DNA of 50,222 nt, taken from NCBI GenBank assembly GCA_948469885.1, contig CAOKMT010000014.1, forward strand, positions 1 to 50,222. Direction: 5' to 3'. This DNA is from an uncultured Sporosarcina sp. (lineage in GTDB: Bacteria > Bacillota > Bacilli > Bacillales_A > Planococcaceae). The notes under the pieces were generated by a model. The model ran no database searches and was not told where the DNA came from. It saw only the letters and a program-made list of their open reading frames with translations. A program made the position numbers and the translations under genes. Shown piece by piece: positions 1 through 10,086 of this stretch (the stretch's first letter is position 1; every line of letters begins with the position of its first letter).

Positions 1-36
1 CTTTTCGTTTCGCCATCTCTCGACAGCAACTCTTAT

Positions 37-65
37 ATCATATCAAGTTGCTTTTTGTTTGTCAA
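37..65 (-). promoter_or_regulatory. Proximal promoter (P2) of an rRNA-type operon off the left edge
   Basis: A consensus -35 TTGACA (60-65), a 17-bp spacer and a near-consensus -10 TATGAT (37-42) lie on the minus strand. Transcription would start near position 30 and leave the window. With P1 it forms the double-promoter layout typical of Bacillales rRNA operons. Confidence 0.7.
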
Positions 66-120
66 CAACTTTTTAAAATTCTTTTTTCAGTTGTTTGCCG
101 TTGTTTTGGCGACGCTTATA

Positions 121-149
121 AATATAGCACCTTCTATCTCCTAACGCAA
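121..149 (-). promoter_or_regulatory. Upstream promoter (P1) of an rRNA-type operon off the left edge
   Basis: On the minus strand a -35 TTGCGT (144-149) is followed by a 17-bp spacer and a -10 TATATT (121-126). It reads toward the left edge and lies 79 bp upstream of a second, stronger promoter. In B. subtilis an rRNA operon follows lysS, so the pair is best read as tandem rrn promoters. The rRNA genes themselves are outside the window. Confidence 0.6.
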
Positions 150-191
150 CCCCTATTTTATAAAAATGTTAAATCTTTCGGTACTTATAAT

Positions 192-235
192 AGAAAACAC
201 CACACAAGTCGCTTACTAGCGGGTCTTGTGTGGTG
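192..235 (-). terminator. Intrinsic terminator of lysS
   Basis: Perfect 11-bp arms (198-208 and 225-235) enclose a second small CGCT/AGCG stem. They are followed on the minus strand by TTTTCTATTA. It separates lysS from the rRNA-type promoters. Confidence 0.85.
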
Positions 236-349
236 ATCCAATCAATTAAGTTAAAGCGTAATTGATTCTAAACTTCAGAGAGATTAACTTGACTCGGCAG
301 TATGTTTAAATCTCTTCTGCATGTTCAAGTTGCAAATGAGCATTCTAAA

Positions 350-1843
<1,494 letters not shown>

Positions 1844-1981
1844 TTACACTCCTTCATCACATTTAAGTTCGTTATATTTTTCACATATTTACATTGTACA
1901 CTAATCCATGACTTATAAAAACCGAGGACTTCTGTAGCCAACCCTGCGTTTACGTTACAACAAACATTGCTGTACTAAGCC

Positions 1982-2010
1982 AAAAGAGCCACCATGACGC
2001 ACGGCGGCTC
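1982..2010 (-). terminator. Terminator of the folate operon
   Basis: An 8-bp stem (1986-1993 with 2003-2010, one G-T pair) has a 9-nt loop and is followed by TTTT on the minus strand. It lies 56 nt beyond folK, so it ends the pabB-to-folK transcript before lysS. Confidence 0.75.
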
Positions 2011-2065
2011 TTCTCGTTCATACACACTTGCTCCAAATGTCGCCTGCTCATTTTCCATCAACTCT

Positions 2066-2569
2066 TCAGATAAATTGTTCGACTCCAACCTTCTTCCAAA
2101 GGGACACGCCATCGTCATGAACAGCAGCCTCTTCCGAAAATGGCTTCTTCGACACCGGATGGATGACCATAGGTGCTATTTCTAGAAGCGGAATAAGAAC
2201 AAACGCCCTCTCCTGCATACGCGGATGTGGAATCGTCAAGTTCTTCATCTCAATATTTTCGTTATTATAGAGTAAGATGTCAAGGTCCACCGTCCGAGGC
2301 CCCCATCTCACTTCCCGAACGCGCCCCAATTCCTTCTCGATGTCCTGACACACGGCAAGTAAGGAGGAGGCATCCAATTTCGTTTCAATGCGGCACACTA
2401 TATTTAAAAAATCCGCTTGCTCTGTAAAACCGACTGGTGCAGTTTCATAAATGGACGAGACAGCTGAAACCGAAATGTCATCATCGGCGTTAAGTATACG
2501 TACAGCTTCTTTCAAATAGCTTAGCCTATCGCCAATATTCGATCCAATAGAAAGATACGCTACGTTCAT
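2066..2569 (-). CDS. folK: 2-amino-4-hydroxy-6-hydroxymethyldihydropteridine pyrophosphokinase (HPPK)
   Basis: Transfers pyrophosphate from ATP to 6-hydroxymethyl-7,8-dihydropterin, the step before dihydropteroate synthase. The 167-residue protein begins with the HPPK signature LSIGSNIGDR. It carries the catalytic block RWGPRTVDLDILLY (about 91-104) and the downstream IPHPRMQERAFVLIPL element, all diagnostic of the family. Its start overlaps the end of folB by 4 nt (ATGA), so the two are translationally coupled. It is the last gene of the folate cluster and a terminator follows. Confidence 0.97.
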   Translation of the reverse strand: MNVAYLSIGSNIGDRLSYLKEAVRILNADDDISVSAVSSIYETAPVGFTEQADFLNIVCRIETKLDASSLLAVCQDIEKELGRVREVRWGPRTVDLDILLYNNENIEMKNLTIPHPRMQERAFVLIPLLEIAPMVIHPVSKKPFSEEAAVHDDGVSLWKKVGVEQFI

Positions 2570-2943
2570 GCAAAGCGCCCCCTTGTTATATCAACTGAAA
2601 CCGAAGCGTAATGGCCTGGAATCGGAGGATCCGGTTTAATCAGTATGACACGGGTACCCCTTACTTTATCCTTGAACTTCGACAAAATAGCTTCCGTCAT
2701 TTTCTCAGCAACTGTTTCAATAAGCTTCAACGGCTCACCTTCGACGATTTCCCGACATGTACTGTACACTTCAGCGTAATTTACCGTATCACTCAAATCA
2801 TCCGTTTTTCCGGCGATCGATAAGTCCACTGCAAGAGAGACTGTTGCCCTGAATCGTTGGCCAAGCTTCGTTTCTTCCGGTAATGCGCCGTGATATCCGT
2901 AAAACTCCATGTCATTCAAATGAATATAATCCATGCTATCCAT
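2566..2943 (-). CDS. folB: Dihydroneopterin aldolase
   Basis: Converts 7,8-dihydroneopterin to 6-hydroxymethyl-7,8-dihydropterin, directly upstream of FolK in the pathway. The 125-residue product shows the FolB landmarks: EFYGYHGALPEE near the N-terminus, INYAE-like VNYAEVY in the middle and KPDPPIPGHY near the end. The coding start contains a small repeat that gives two in-frame ATGs (2943 and 2934). The first is chosen because AGGG lies 5 nt before it. The gene is 7 nt from folP and overlaps folK by 4 nt, so it is in the middle of the operon. Confidence 0.96.
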   Translation of the reverse strand: MDSMDYIHLNDMEFYGYHGALPEETKLGQRFRATVSLAVDLSIAGKTDDLSDTVNYAEVYSTCREIVEGEPLKLIETVAEKMTEAILSKFKDKVRGTRVILIKPDPPIPGHYASVSVDITRGRFA

Positions 2944-2950
2944 GCTATCC

Positions 2951-3802
2951 CTACTTTCCGTATATCGACTTCCCTGTTAACACATCCATCATTTTCACCA
3001 AGCGTGCAATTGCTTTCACATCATGAACACGCATAATATGGCAACCTCTTTCAATCCCATAACAAACTGTCGCGCTTGTCCCTTCGAGTCGTTCATCCAC
3101 CGGCAATTCAAGAACATTGCCGATAAGCGACTTGCGCGAAGTCCCGAGTAATACAGGGTATCCCATGTTAGATATCTCTTGTAGGCCTTGCATAACAACG
3201 ATATTTTGCGCTGTATCTTTTGCAAAACCGATACCCGGATCGAGCCAAATGTTATCTTTTGTGACACCCGCCTTCATAGCAATCGAAACACTTTCCTCCA
3301 AATCGGCAAACACTTCGACCATCAATGGCTCTTCATAGACAGCTTGTTGCCGGTTATGCATCAAAATGATCGGAACGTTGAAGTCTGCCGCCACTTTGGC
3401 GATCTGCGGTTCATACTTCGCACCCCAAATATCATTTATAATATGCGCCCCCGCCTTTACAGCCGCTTCGGCGACACCTGCTTTATATGTATCGATCGAT
3501 ATTGTACAACCTAACTCTTTTGCCAGTGCTTCAATAACGGGTGCGACTCGTTCAATCTCTTCATCATTCGATATTTGTACATGTCCCGGCCTTGTCGATT
3601 CCCCACCGACGTCAATGATTTTAGCCCCGTCTTTTAACATCGCTTCCGCATGTTTCAGCGCCGCGTCCACTCGACCATATTTTCCGCCGTCTGAAAATGA
3701 GTCCGGTGTTACGTTTAAAATGCCCATGATGACGGTTTCGTTCCGAAAATCTATTTCCGTTTCACCGAATCGGTAAACAGGTTGTGCATATGCCAAGTCC
3801 AT
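2951..3802 (-). CDS. folP: Dihydropteroate synthase
   Basis: Condenses p-aminobenzoate with the pterin pyrophosphate to give dihydropteroate; it is the sulfonamide target. The 283-residue TIM-barrel protein has the family blocks GILNVTPDSFSDGG (about 28-41), DVGGESTRPGH (about 65-75), LDPGIGFAKD and LLGTSRKS. The ATG at 3802 overlaps the pabC stop (TGATG) and lies 8 nt after AAGGA. A TTG one codon earlier is less likely. The order pabC-folP-folB-folK is the same as in B. subtilis (where folP is called sul). Confidence 0.97.
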   Translation of the reverse strand: MDLAYAQPVYRFGETEIDFRNETVIMGILNVTPDSFSDGGKYGRVDAALKHAEAMLKDGAKIIDVGGESTRPGHVQISNDEEIERVAPVIEALAKELGCTISIDTYKAGVAEAAVKAGAHIINDIWGAKYEPQIAKVAADFNVPIILMHNRQQAVYEEPLMVEVFADLEESVSIAMKAGVTKDNIWLDPGIGFAKDTAQNIVVMQGLQEISNMGYPVLLGTSRKSLIGNVLELPVDERLEGTSATVCYGIERGCHIMRVHDVKAIARLVKMMDVLTGKSIYGK

Positions 3803-4656
3803 CAATCTTTTCCTTCTTTCAATTTTGTAATCGCTTGTTCGTAAAGATCATGCATTTTTTTATAATACATCCCCGCAGCTCCCGGGAATGGCTGTCCTTC
3901 GAGAGACGACAGCGGAACAATCTCTTGAATTGCGTTTGTGACGAATAATTCTTCTGCGTTTTCCACATCTTCTTTCGTGTAGTGCCCTTCCTTCACGGGA
4001 ATACCCGCTTTTTCCGCCAAAGAAATCACATATGCCCGCGTCGTTCCTGGTAAAATGCCCGTTTCGACGGCAGGTGTGAAAAGTTTGCCACCCTTCACCC
4101 AAAACAGATTGGACGTAACGCCTTCAGCAACAGACCCTTCCTCCGTCACAAATAACCCTTCCACTTCTTTTAGCGACGGCAATTCAAGTCGTCCGCGCAC
4201 GTTATTAAGAAAGTTATGTGATTTATGGCGGATGGCACTTTCGGGACGATTACGTGGTGTATCAAGCCAAACCGCTTTCTTCTCAGTCCCCCGTACAGCT
4301 GGTTGTAAGTCTTTCCTGAACAAAATGACGTTCGGCGCGGGATATGTTGAAGGGGCAAGTCCGATATCATGTACACCCGCAGATACGTTCAACCTGAAAT
4401 ATCCGTCCGCACCGCCCGCAAGCTCATTCAATTCGTTAACAGCACCCTTGATGTCCCCCATTCCATACGGCATCGCAATCCGATATTCAGTAAGGGCCCG
4501 CTGTAAGCGCTCCATATGCTTTTCAAATAAAAGTACTTGTCCACCGTACGTCCGAAACGTTTCAAAAAAACCTGCGCCATATAAAAAACCGTGATCGAAC
4601 GGGGAAATTCTCAAATCCTCCGTTCGTACAATTTCACCATTCATCCAACAAAACAT
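3802..4656 (-). CDS. pabC: Aminodeoxychorismate lyase (PLP fold type IV)
   Basis: Releases pyruvate from 4-amino-4-deoxychorismate to make p-aminobenzoate for folate. The 284-residue protein has the fold type IV (branched-chain aminotransferase-like) sequence: FDHGFLYGAGFFETFRTY near residue 20, the probable PLP lysine in IRHKSHNFLN (about 145), and EGVTSNLFWV downstream. D-amino acid transaminases share this fold, but the position between pabB and folP supports PabC. In B. subtilis pabA lies between pabB and pabC. Here only 21 nt separate the two genes, so the glutaminase subunit is not in this operon. Confidence 0.93.
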   Translation of the reverse strand: MFCWMNGEIVRTEDLRISPFDHGFLYGAGFFETFRTYGGQVLLFEKHMERLQRALTEYRIAMPYGMGDIKGAVNELNELAGGADGYFRLNVSAGVHDIGLAPSTYPAPNVILFRKDLQPAVRGTEKKAVWLDTPRNRPESAIRHKSHNFLNNVRGRLELPSLKEVEGLFVTEEGSVAEGVTSNLFWVKGGKLFTPAVETGILPGTTRAYVISLAEKAGIPVKEGHYTKEDVENAEELFVTNAIQEIVPLSSLEGQPFPGAAGMYYKKMHDLYEQAITKLKEGKD

Positions 4657-4677
4657 TTTCCAACGCCCCTTGTCGAA

Positions 4678-6096
4678 TTACTGTTGCTCATTTTCCGCCA
4701 TCGCTTTCGCCTGCCATAGCGCCTTCGCTTTATTCAATGATTCGATATATTCCTCTTCCGGCATCGATTCTGCAACAATACCGGCACCCGCTTGGATATA
4801 AGCGATATCGTCTTGGATAAAAGCCGTCCGGATGACGACATTCAATTCAAAATCACCATTGAAGCCAAACCAACCGATCGATCCTGTATATACTCCCCTT
4901 CGCACCGGTTCAAGCTCTTCAATTATTTCCATCGTTCGAAGTTTCGGCGCACCTGTAATCGTACCGCCAGGGAAAACACTTTTCACAATCTCTCCGTTGG
5001 AAATCCCTTCAGCTACCGTTCCACGGACGTTGGAAACGAGATGCATGACATGAGAATACTTTTCCACCACCATGAATTCATTCGTTTCCACCGATTCCGG
5101 CGCACAAACACGTTCAAAGTCTTCTCGCTCCAGGTCAACGAGTATCTTATGCTCGCGCGTTTCTTTTTTATTTGACAATAAATCGATCTTGTACATCTCA
5201 TCTTCCCGTTCATTGGTCCCTCTAGGTCTTGTACCGCCAATCGGGCGGGTATTCAGCTCATTGCCTCGCTTTTTCACCAATAACTCAGGCGAGCCCGAAA
5301 CAACCGCGAACTTTGACGAACCGATGGATGCCATATAAGGAGATGGATTGAATGAACGAAGTGCTTCGTACATCGTCAAAGGATTCGCTTTCAAGAGTTT
5401 AGACTGCCGTACAGTTAAGTTCACTTGAGTGACTTCATCCCGCGCAATATAGCGCTGTACATCACGCACCATTTTTTCAAACTGCGGACCTGTCACCGAT
5501 ACGTCGAGATGATCGGCGACCGGACGATCATCAGCAGGCCGCACCGTAAAATCTTGCGCAACCATCATTCCATCCGAAGCGGCTGCCATCCATTTCAACG
5601 CCATATCGGTCGGTTCCACATCACTTTCCGGAAGCACGATAAAATACGCCTTTTCTTCGGCAATGTCATAGACGGCCCATTCATCAAATAAATAAAAGAA
5701 CAAGTCGGGTGTTCTGAGATCATCTACCGCTAAATCCGGCAAGACTTCAAAGCGCCTAACGTAGTCATAACTGATAAATCCCGCAACACCACCTTGAAAC
5801 GCAGGTAATTCCGGAATAGCCTCCACTTTATAAGCACGAACGAAATCAGTCAATAATTCAAGCGGATCCCCTTCCCTTACTTCTTCAGTACCGTCACGCC
5901 ATGTGATATGTAAGTGATCCCCTTCGCGTGCTTGCAGTTTCGCGAGAGGGTTAACGCCTGCCATGGATAAGTTGCCATCTCGGCCACTTTCAAGGAGCAG
6001 ATGCTCGGCGTGTCTTAGCGCAAGTTGTTTATACGCGTGAAAAAATTGATCCTTTGTCATCGACCTAGTTGCGAACTCCGGTAGTTGCTCTTGCAT
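4678..6096 (-). CDS. pabB: Aminodeoxychorismate synthase component I
   Basis: Uses ammonia to convert chorismate to 4-amino-4-deoxychorismate, the first committed step to p-aminobenzoate. The 472-residue product carries the chorismate-binding blocks PIGGTRPRGTNEREDE and GGTITGAPKLRTMEIIEELE, followed by RRGVYTGSIGWFGFNG. The ATG at 6096 is chosen because AGGAGG lies 9 nt upstream; an in-frame extension to 6192 has no ribosome site. TrpE is the main alternative, since both share this fold, but the adjacent pabC and folate genes favour PabB. The protein is component I only, with no fused glutaminase domain. No pabA is present in the cluster, so the amidotransferase must come from elsewhere in the genome. 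Confidence 0.94.
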   Translation of the reverse strand: MQEQLPEFATRSMTKDQFFHAYKQLALRHAEHLLLESGRDGNLSMAGVNPLAKLQAREGDHLHITWRDGTEEVREGDPLELLTDFVRAYKVEAIPELPAFQGGVAGFISYDYVRRFEVLPDLAVDDLRTPDLFFYLFDEWAVYDIAEEKAYFIVLPESDVEPTDMALKWMAAASDGMMVAQDFTVRPADDRPVADHLDVSVTGPQFEKMVRDVQRYIARDEVTQVNLTVRQSKLLKANPLTMYEALRSFNPSPYMASIGSSKFAVVSGSPELLVKKRGNELNTRPIGGTRPRGTNEREDEMYKIDLLSNKKETREHKILVDLEREDFERVCAPESVETNEFMVVEKYSHVMHLVSNVRGTVAEGISNGEIVKSVFPGGTITGAPKLRTMEIIEELEPVRRGVYTGSIGWFGFNGDFELNVVIRTAFIQDDIAYIQAGAGIVAESMPEEEYIESLNKAKALWQAKAMAENEQQ

Positions 6097-6212
6097 ATAT
6101 AAAATCCTCCTGGTCATCTTCAATAGTTCTATTTTAACGTGTAGAAGGCGGTTTACGCCACCTATAAAGAAAAAGCATAGTTCCATAAACAACAGCGATG
6201 CTATATATGGGC

Positions 6213-6250
6213 AAAATAAAAAAGAAGGGGCAGCGAATACCCCTTCTTTT
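6213..6250 (-). terminator. Terminator of cysK
   Basis: A stem of AGAAGGGG with CCCCTTCT (6221-6230 and 6240-6250) has a 9-nt loop. It is followed on the minus strand by a long T-rich run (TTTTTTATTTT). It lies 6 nt beyond cysK and separates it from pabB. Confidence 0.9.
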
Positions 6251-6255
6251 TATCT

Positions 6256-7182
6256 TTACTTTTCATCAAATTGGTAAAGCGGTGTACTTAAGTACCGTTC
6301 ACCGTTCGAAGGAAGAATGGCGACGACTTTCTTTCCTTTTCCAAGTTGTTTAGCCACTTGTAGTGCTGCAAAAATTGCTGCACCTGACGAAACCCCACCT
6401 AGAATTCCTTCTTCACGTGCTGTACGTCTTGCCGTTTCATAGGACTCCTCATTTGAAACTTGTATAATTTCATCGTAAATGTCTGTATCTAGAACTTTCG
6501 GAACGAATCCTGCCCCAATGCCTTGAATTTTATGAGGTCCCGGCTTTCCACCTGATAAGACAGGTGAATCCGTTGGTTCAACAGCAATAATTTTCACCTC
6601 AGGAAAACGTTCTTTCAACACTGTTCCTACACCGGTAATCGTCCCGCCCGTTCCAATACCAGAAATAAATGCATCGACCCGATCCAACGCATCTGCTATT
6701 TCAGGGCCTGTCGTCAAGCGGTGAATTTCCGGATTCGCTTCGTTGTCGAACTGTTGCGGCATAAACCAGCCATTTTCCGTCGCAAGTTCTTCTGCTTTCG
6801 CAATCGCACCTTTCATGCCATCTGCCCCTGGTGTCAAGACAAGATCCGCACCGTATGCACGCAACAAGTTACGGCGCTCTGAACTCATCGTGTCCGGCAT
6901 GACAAGTACAGCTTTGTAGCCTTTTGCCGCCGCAATCATCGCGAGACCAATTCCCGTATTTCCACTCGTCGGTTCAATAATCGTACTGCCTTCTTTTAAA
7001 TGACCAGCTTTTTCAGCAGCTTCAATCATCGCGAGGGCAATCCGGTCTTTAACACTTGAACCCGGATTGAAGTATTCCAACTTCAAATACACTTCTGCAT
7101 CTTCTGGGCCCGTCAATCTATTCAATTTAACAAGTGGTGTTTTTCCAACTAAGTCTGCAATCGTATTTCCAATAACCGTCAT
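6256..7182 (-). CDS. cysK: Cysteine synthase A (O-acetylserine thiol-lyase)
   Basis: Makes L-cysteine from O-acetylserine and sulfide with pyridoxal phosphate. The 308-residue protein has the PLP-lysine block [11 protein letters not shown] (lysine about 43), the phosphate/substrate loop PTSGNTG (about 70), and the GTGGT phosphate-binding loop near 177. The C-terminal GGVSSGAA is also typical. The length is that of CysK (about 308), shorter than cystathionine beta-synthases, which carry extra domains. It has its own promoter and terminator, so it is probably monocistronic. In B. subtilis it is under sulfur-dependent control by CymR, but I cannot firmly place a CymR site here. Confidence 0.96.
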   Translation of the reverse strand: MTVIGNTIADLVGKTPLVKLNRLTGPEDAEVYLKLEYFNPGSSVKDRIALAMIEAAEKAGHLKEGSTIIEPTSGNTGIGLAMIAAAKGYKAVLVMPDTMSSERRNLLRAYGADLVLTPGADGMKGAIAKAEELATENGWFMPQQFDNEANPEIHRLTTGPEIADALDRVDAFISGIGTGGTITGVGTVLKERFPEVKIIAVEPTDSPVLSGGKPGPHKIQGIGAGFVPKVLDTDIYDEIIQVSNEESYETARRTAREEGILGGVSSGAAIFAALQVAKQLGKGKKVVAILPSNGERYLSTPLYQFDEK

Positions 7183-7214
7183 GTAATCCTCTCCTAATCC
7201 CTACTATTTTAATA

Positions 7215-7255
7215 TGCTTTATTGCATTAATCATACTATCTATATGTGCGCATTG
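7215..7255 (-). promoter_or_regulatory. Sigma-A promoter of cysK
   Basis: On the minus strand TTGACA is followed by an 18-bp spacer and TATGAT, about 50 nt upstream of the cysK ATG. Just downstream an imperfect inverted repeat (AATGC...GCATATT) lies in the transcription start region and could be an operator; its regulator is unknown to me. Confidence 0.65.
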
Positions 7256-7323
7256 TCAATGACTGAATCTTTAAACACCTACAAAAAATCGGACACACGA
7301 ATTCAGAGAGCATCTTGCAATAA

Positions 7324-7366
7324 AGAAAAGCCGTCTCGTAACCGAAAATTCTCGGCTTCAAGACGG
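7324..7366 (-). terminator. Terminator of the coaX-hslO-yacD unit
   Basis: Arms at 7331-7345 and 7352-7366 form a stem that starts with a CCGTCT/AGACGG pairing and closes with CCGA/TCGG. It is followed by TTTTCTTT on the minus strand, 10 nt beyond the foldase gene. Confidence 0.85.
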
Positions 7367-7375
7367 TTCTTTCAA

Positions 7376-8302
7376 TCAATCTCCATAAAACCATTGGGCA
7401 TCAAATTCTTTCCAAAATGCTTCAGGTGTGATCGACTCCGGCAATTGCTCAAGGGCAAGTTCCCGCCTAATATGATCTTTCACTTCGGCAAATGTGAAGG
7501 AGCGACCTTTCATAATATGACTGACACGGATCACCGCAAACGTTCCATCATCAAGCGCGATGACATCACTCGTTTCCTCTTCTTTCAATTTGGAAGCGGC
7601 TTGAGCAATCGATTTGTCAATATTCTCCGTTTTGTCATTGATATATCCAAGATCACCGTCAAGATTTGCGGAAGCAGGATCGATAGACCGCTCTTTTGCC
7701 AAAACATTGAAATTCGACCCTTCCTTCAACTCCAGAAGCGCTTGCTCCGCTTCTTCTTTTGATGAAACGACAATCATCGCTGTCCTGTATGCCGTAGCGA
7801 TATTATACAACGAAGCATTTTGATCGTAATTTTTTTGGATCGCTTGATCGTCAACGACGACATCTTTTGTTAACACTTTCTCAAGAATAAGCATGGATCG
7901 AATTTTTTGCCTCTCATTTTCGGCATCCAATCCAACATAAGACTGGTTATCGACCGAGTGGATAAGGGCAAGTTCGAGATCGATCTCCTTATCAGACACG
8001 TCGATATCGTGTTTTTTAGCAGCTGTCTCCATCACTTTTTCGTTCACAAGACGAAGAAGTGTTTCGCGGCCGACTGCTTTTTCCATCGCAGTCATCCATT
8101 CCTCCCGCATAATCGGCTCACCATCGACGGATGCCACTTCTTCATCCTTGACGGGCTTCGACTTGTCGGGAATTAACCACGCAATGAACCAAAGCAAATT
8201 ACATACAAAAAGGATACCGATCAAGACGAGTAACGGTTTTGTCTTCAGTCTCCGCTTGCGTGGGGTATTTTCATGCGTATTACGACTGCGACCGTATTTC
8301 AT
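7376..8302 (-). CDS. yacD: Membrane-anchored PrsA-like peptidylprolyl isomerase (YacD type)
   Basis: Probably helps fold proteins on the outer face of the membrane. The 308-residue product has a basic N-terminus (KRRLKTK), one transmembrane segment (about 23-43) and an extracellular part. The latter carries an N-terminal SurA/PrsA-like helical region followed by a parvulin domain: [33 protein letters not shown] and GDLGYINDK. There is no clear lipobox cysteine, so unlike PrsA itself it is likely held by an uncleaved signal anchor. The ATG overlaps the end of hslO by 23 nt and has GGAAGG 8 nt upstream. Position between hslO and cysK matches B. subtilis yacD. The substrate is unknown. Confidence 0.88.
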   Translation of the reverse strand: MKYGRSRNTHENTPRKRRLKTKPLLVLIGILFVCNLLWFIAWLIPDKSKPVKDEEVASVDGEPIMREEWMTAMEKAVGRETLLRLVNEKVMETAAKKHDIDVSDKEIDLELALIHSVDNQSYVGLDAENERQKIRSMLILEKVLTKDVVVDDQAIQKNYDQNASLYNIATAYRTAMIVVSSKEEAEQALLELKEGSNFNVLAKERSIDPASANLDGDLGYINDKTENIDKSIAQAASKLKEEETSDVIALDDGTFAVIRVSHIMKGRSFTFAEVKDHIRRELALEQLPESITPEAFWKEFDAQWFYGD

Positions 8303-9167
8303 GCAGGAAACCTTCCAAGTCTTCTTTCGAATATACGTACGATTCCAAACAGAAGTGACAATTCGCCTCTGCTTGTCCTTCCTCGTCGATCATCTCTTGA
8401 ATTTCTTTTTCACCGAGCCCGATAATGGCATTACCAAACCGCTCCCTTGAACAATTGCATGAGAAAGAAACGTCCATACGATCAAGAACTTCAACATTTT
8501 CCGCTCCGAGCACTTCATTTAAAATTTCTTCAGGCGTTAAACCACGATCGATCAGTTTGGAGATCGGTTCAACAGTGGAAACCCGCTTCTCCAATGCCGC
8601 AATCGTTTCTTCTGTCGCCCCTGGCATCACTTGTATGATAAATCCGCCGGCTGCTTTTACTGTATTGTCCGGATTGACAAGAACACCGAGCCCAACTGCG
8701 GAAGGCACTTGTTCCGAGACAACAAAGTACTCCGTGAAATCGTCGCCAATTTCGCCGGAGACGAGTGGCACTTGTCCTGTGAAAAATTCACGCAGGCCTA
8801 AGTCCTTTACAACCGTTAACATCCCTTCTGTTCCAACTGCCCGTTTGACATCGAGCTTTCCTTCCGCATTTAAATCAAAATGCGTTTGCGGGTTCGCCAC
8901 GTAGCCTCGCACCTCACCATGCGCATTCGAGTCAACAATCATCGGGCCAGCAGGACCTTTGCCCTCGACTTTAATCGTCAGCTTATCGTCACCTTTCAAC
9001 ATGGCGCCCATCATAACGCCCGCTGTCATCGTTCGACCTAGTGCCGCAGTTGTTGTCGGCCAAATGTGATGGCGCCTTTGCACTTCCCCAATCGTTTCTG
9101 TTGAACGGACTGCATAGGCTCGAATTGTGCCATCAAAAGCAAGCGCTTTTACCAAATAATCATTCAT
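8280..9167 (-). CDS. hslO: Redox-regulated chaperonin Hsp33
   Basis: A cytoplasmic holdase chaperone activated by oxidation, which protects unfolding proteins during oxidative and heat stress. The 295-residue protein has the conserved N-terminal core and the C-terminal redox switch with two cysteine pairs, CNC (about 238-240) and CHFC (about 270-273). In reduced Hsp33 these four cysteines bind zinc. The start ATG has AAGGAG 10 nt upstream. It follows coaX by 46 nt and overlaps yacD by 23 nt, so the three genes probably share a transcript. Confidence 0.97.
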   Translation of the reverse strand: MNDYLVKALAFDGTIRAYAVRSTETIGEVQRRHHIWPTTTAALGRTMTAGVMMGAMLKGDDKLTIKVEGKGPAGPMIVDSNAHGEVRGYVANPQTHFDLNAEGKLDVKRAVGTEGMLTVVKDLGLREFFTGQVPLVSGEIGDDFTEYFVVSEQVPSAVGLGVLVNPDNTVKAAGGFIIQVMPGATEETIAALEKRVSTVEPISKLIDRGLTPEEILNEVLGAENVEVLDRMDVSFSCNCSRERFGNAIIGLGEKEIQEMIDEEGQAEANCHFCLESYVYSKEDLEGFLHEIRSQS

Positions 9168-9213
9168 TCACTTTCTACTCCTTTAACTGTTGTTCAAATT
9201 TTAACAAAGATTT

Positions 9214-9978
9214 TTACATGTTTCGTTTATAAATCAAATAAAGTCCTTTTAACGTCAAGAAATTATCAACGACATCGATAGCCGTCGATTCACTCGCAAT
9301 GAGATCTGCAAGCCCCCCCGTTGCGATGATTGTTGGTTCTTTTTTACTTTGCGCTTTCATGCGCGCAACAATTCCTTCCACTTGACCAACATAGCCATAT
9401 ACAACGCCCGCTTGCATCGCCGATATCGTATTTTTTCCAACAATGTATTCAGGGCGAGCAAGTTCAATGCGTGGCAGTTTAGAGGCACGATCAAATAACG
9501 CTTCCAACGAAATGCCGATACCCGGCGCAATCGCTCCACCCATGTAATTACCTTCTTCATTGATATAACAATAAGTCGTCGCTGTGCCAAAATCAACAAT
9601 AACGAGCGGACTACCGTAGTACTCAATTGCCGCCACCGCATTGACAATTCGATCCGCACCAACTTCGCGCGGATTTTCGTACTTAATATTCAATCCCGTT
9701 TTAATCCCGGGACCGACAATCAACGGCTGTTGACCGAAATACTTTCTACACATTTGCTCAAGCGGAAACATGACCGGGGGGACGACCGAAGAAATGATGA
9801 TACCGTTGATTTCTTCAAACGTCAGACCGACATATCCAAATAGCGCTTTCACTTGCATTGCATATTCATCTTCGGTTTTCTGTCTATATGTTTCCATACG
9901 CCAATGATACTTTAATTCGTCGTTATCATAGACGCCAAGGACGATATTCGTATTACCCGTATCCATCACTAAGATCAT
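9214..9978 (-). CDS. coaX: Type III pantothenate kinase
   Basis: Phosphorylates pantothenate, the first step of coenzyme A synthesis. The 254-residue protein has the ASKHA-fold landmarks of CoaX: DTGNTN at the N-terminus (phosphate binding), [11 protein letters not shown] in the middle, DFGTATT and GAIAPGI. The start is the ATG at 9978, where [11 protein letters not shown] begins, with GAGGG about 7 nt upstream; a longer in-frame form to 10011 has no ribosome site. It heads the coaX-hslO-yacD unit and is the neighbour of ftsH, as in B. subtilis. Confidence 0.96.
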   Translation of the reverse strand: MILVMDTGNTNIVLGVYDNDELKYHWRMETYRQKTEDEYAMQVKALFGYVGLTFEEINGIIISSVVPPVMFPLEQMCRKYFGQQPLIVGPGIKTGLNIKYENPREVGADRIVNAVAAIEYYGSPLVIVDFGTATTYCYINEEGNYMGGAIAPGIGISLEALFDRASKLPRIELARPEYIVGKNTISAMQAGVVYGYVGQVEGIVARMKAQSKKEPTIIATGGLADLIASESTAIDVVDNFLTLKGLYLIYKRNM

Positions 9979-10008
9979 TCTAAGTCCCTCGCTAACTTCA
10001 ACATTTTT

Positions 10009-10019
10009 CACATATCATA
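10009..10019 (-). promoter_or_regulatory. Extended -10 promoter of coaX
   Basis: TGG directly before TATGAT (10014-10019) on the minus strand gives an extended -10 element about 36 nt upstream of the coaX ATG. No good -35 is seen at 17 nt, which is usual for this class. The region upstream of it is the T-tail of the ftsH terminator. Confidence 0.5.
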
Positions 10020-10036
10020 CCACACATGAAGAAATA

Positions 10037-10074
10037 GAAAAGAGCCGACTGCTTCAAAAGAAGCAGTCGGCTCT
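10037..10074 (-). terminator. Terminator of ftsH
   Basis: Perfect 15-bp arms (10041-10055 and 10060-10074) with a 4-nt loop are followed by TTTTCTATTTC on the minus strand. It is one of the strongest terminators in the window. Confidence 0.95.
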
Positions 10075-10086
10075 TACATAAACAAA

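Noticed and set aside
4055-4594. Long plus-strand ORFs opposite pabC, ftsH, yabE, metG and mfd
   Set aside because: They are reverse-strand images of strong coding genes, with no ribosome sites and no recognised domains.
4678-6096. pabB as trpE (anthranilate synthase)
   Set aside because: The fold is shared, but neighbours pabC, folP, folB and folK favour aminodeoxychorismate synthase, and no trp genes are near.
7183-7260. CymR operator at cysK
   Set aside because: An imperfect inverted repeat lies near the start site, but I could not match it to a reliable CymR consensus, so it is mentioned only as an unassigned repeat.
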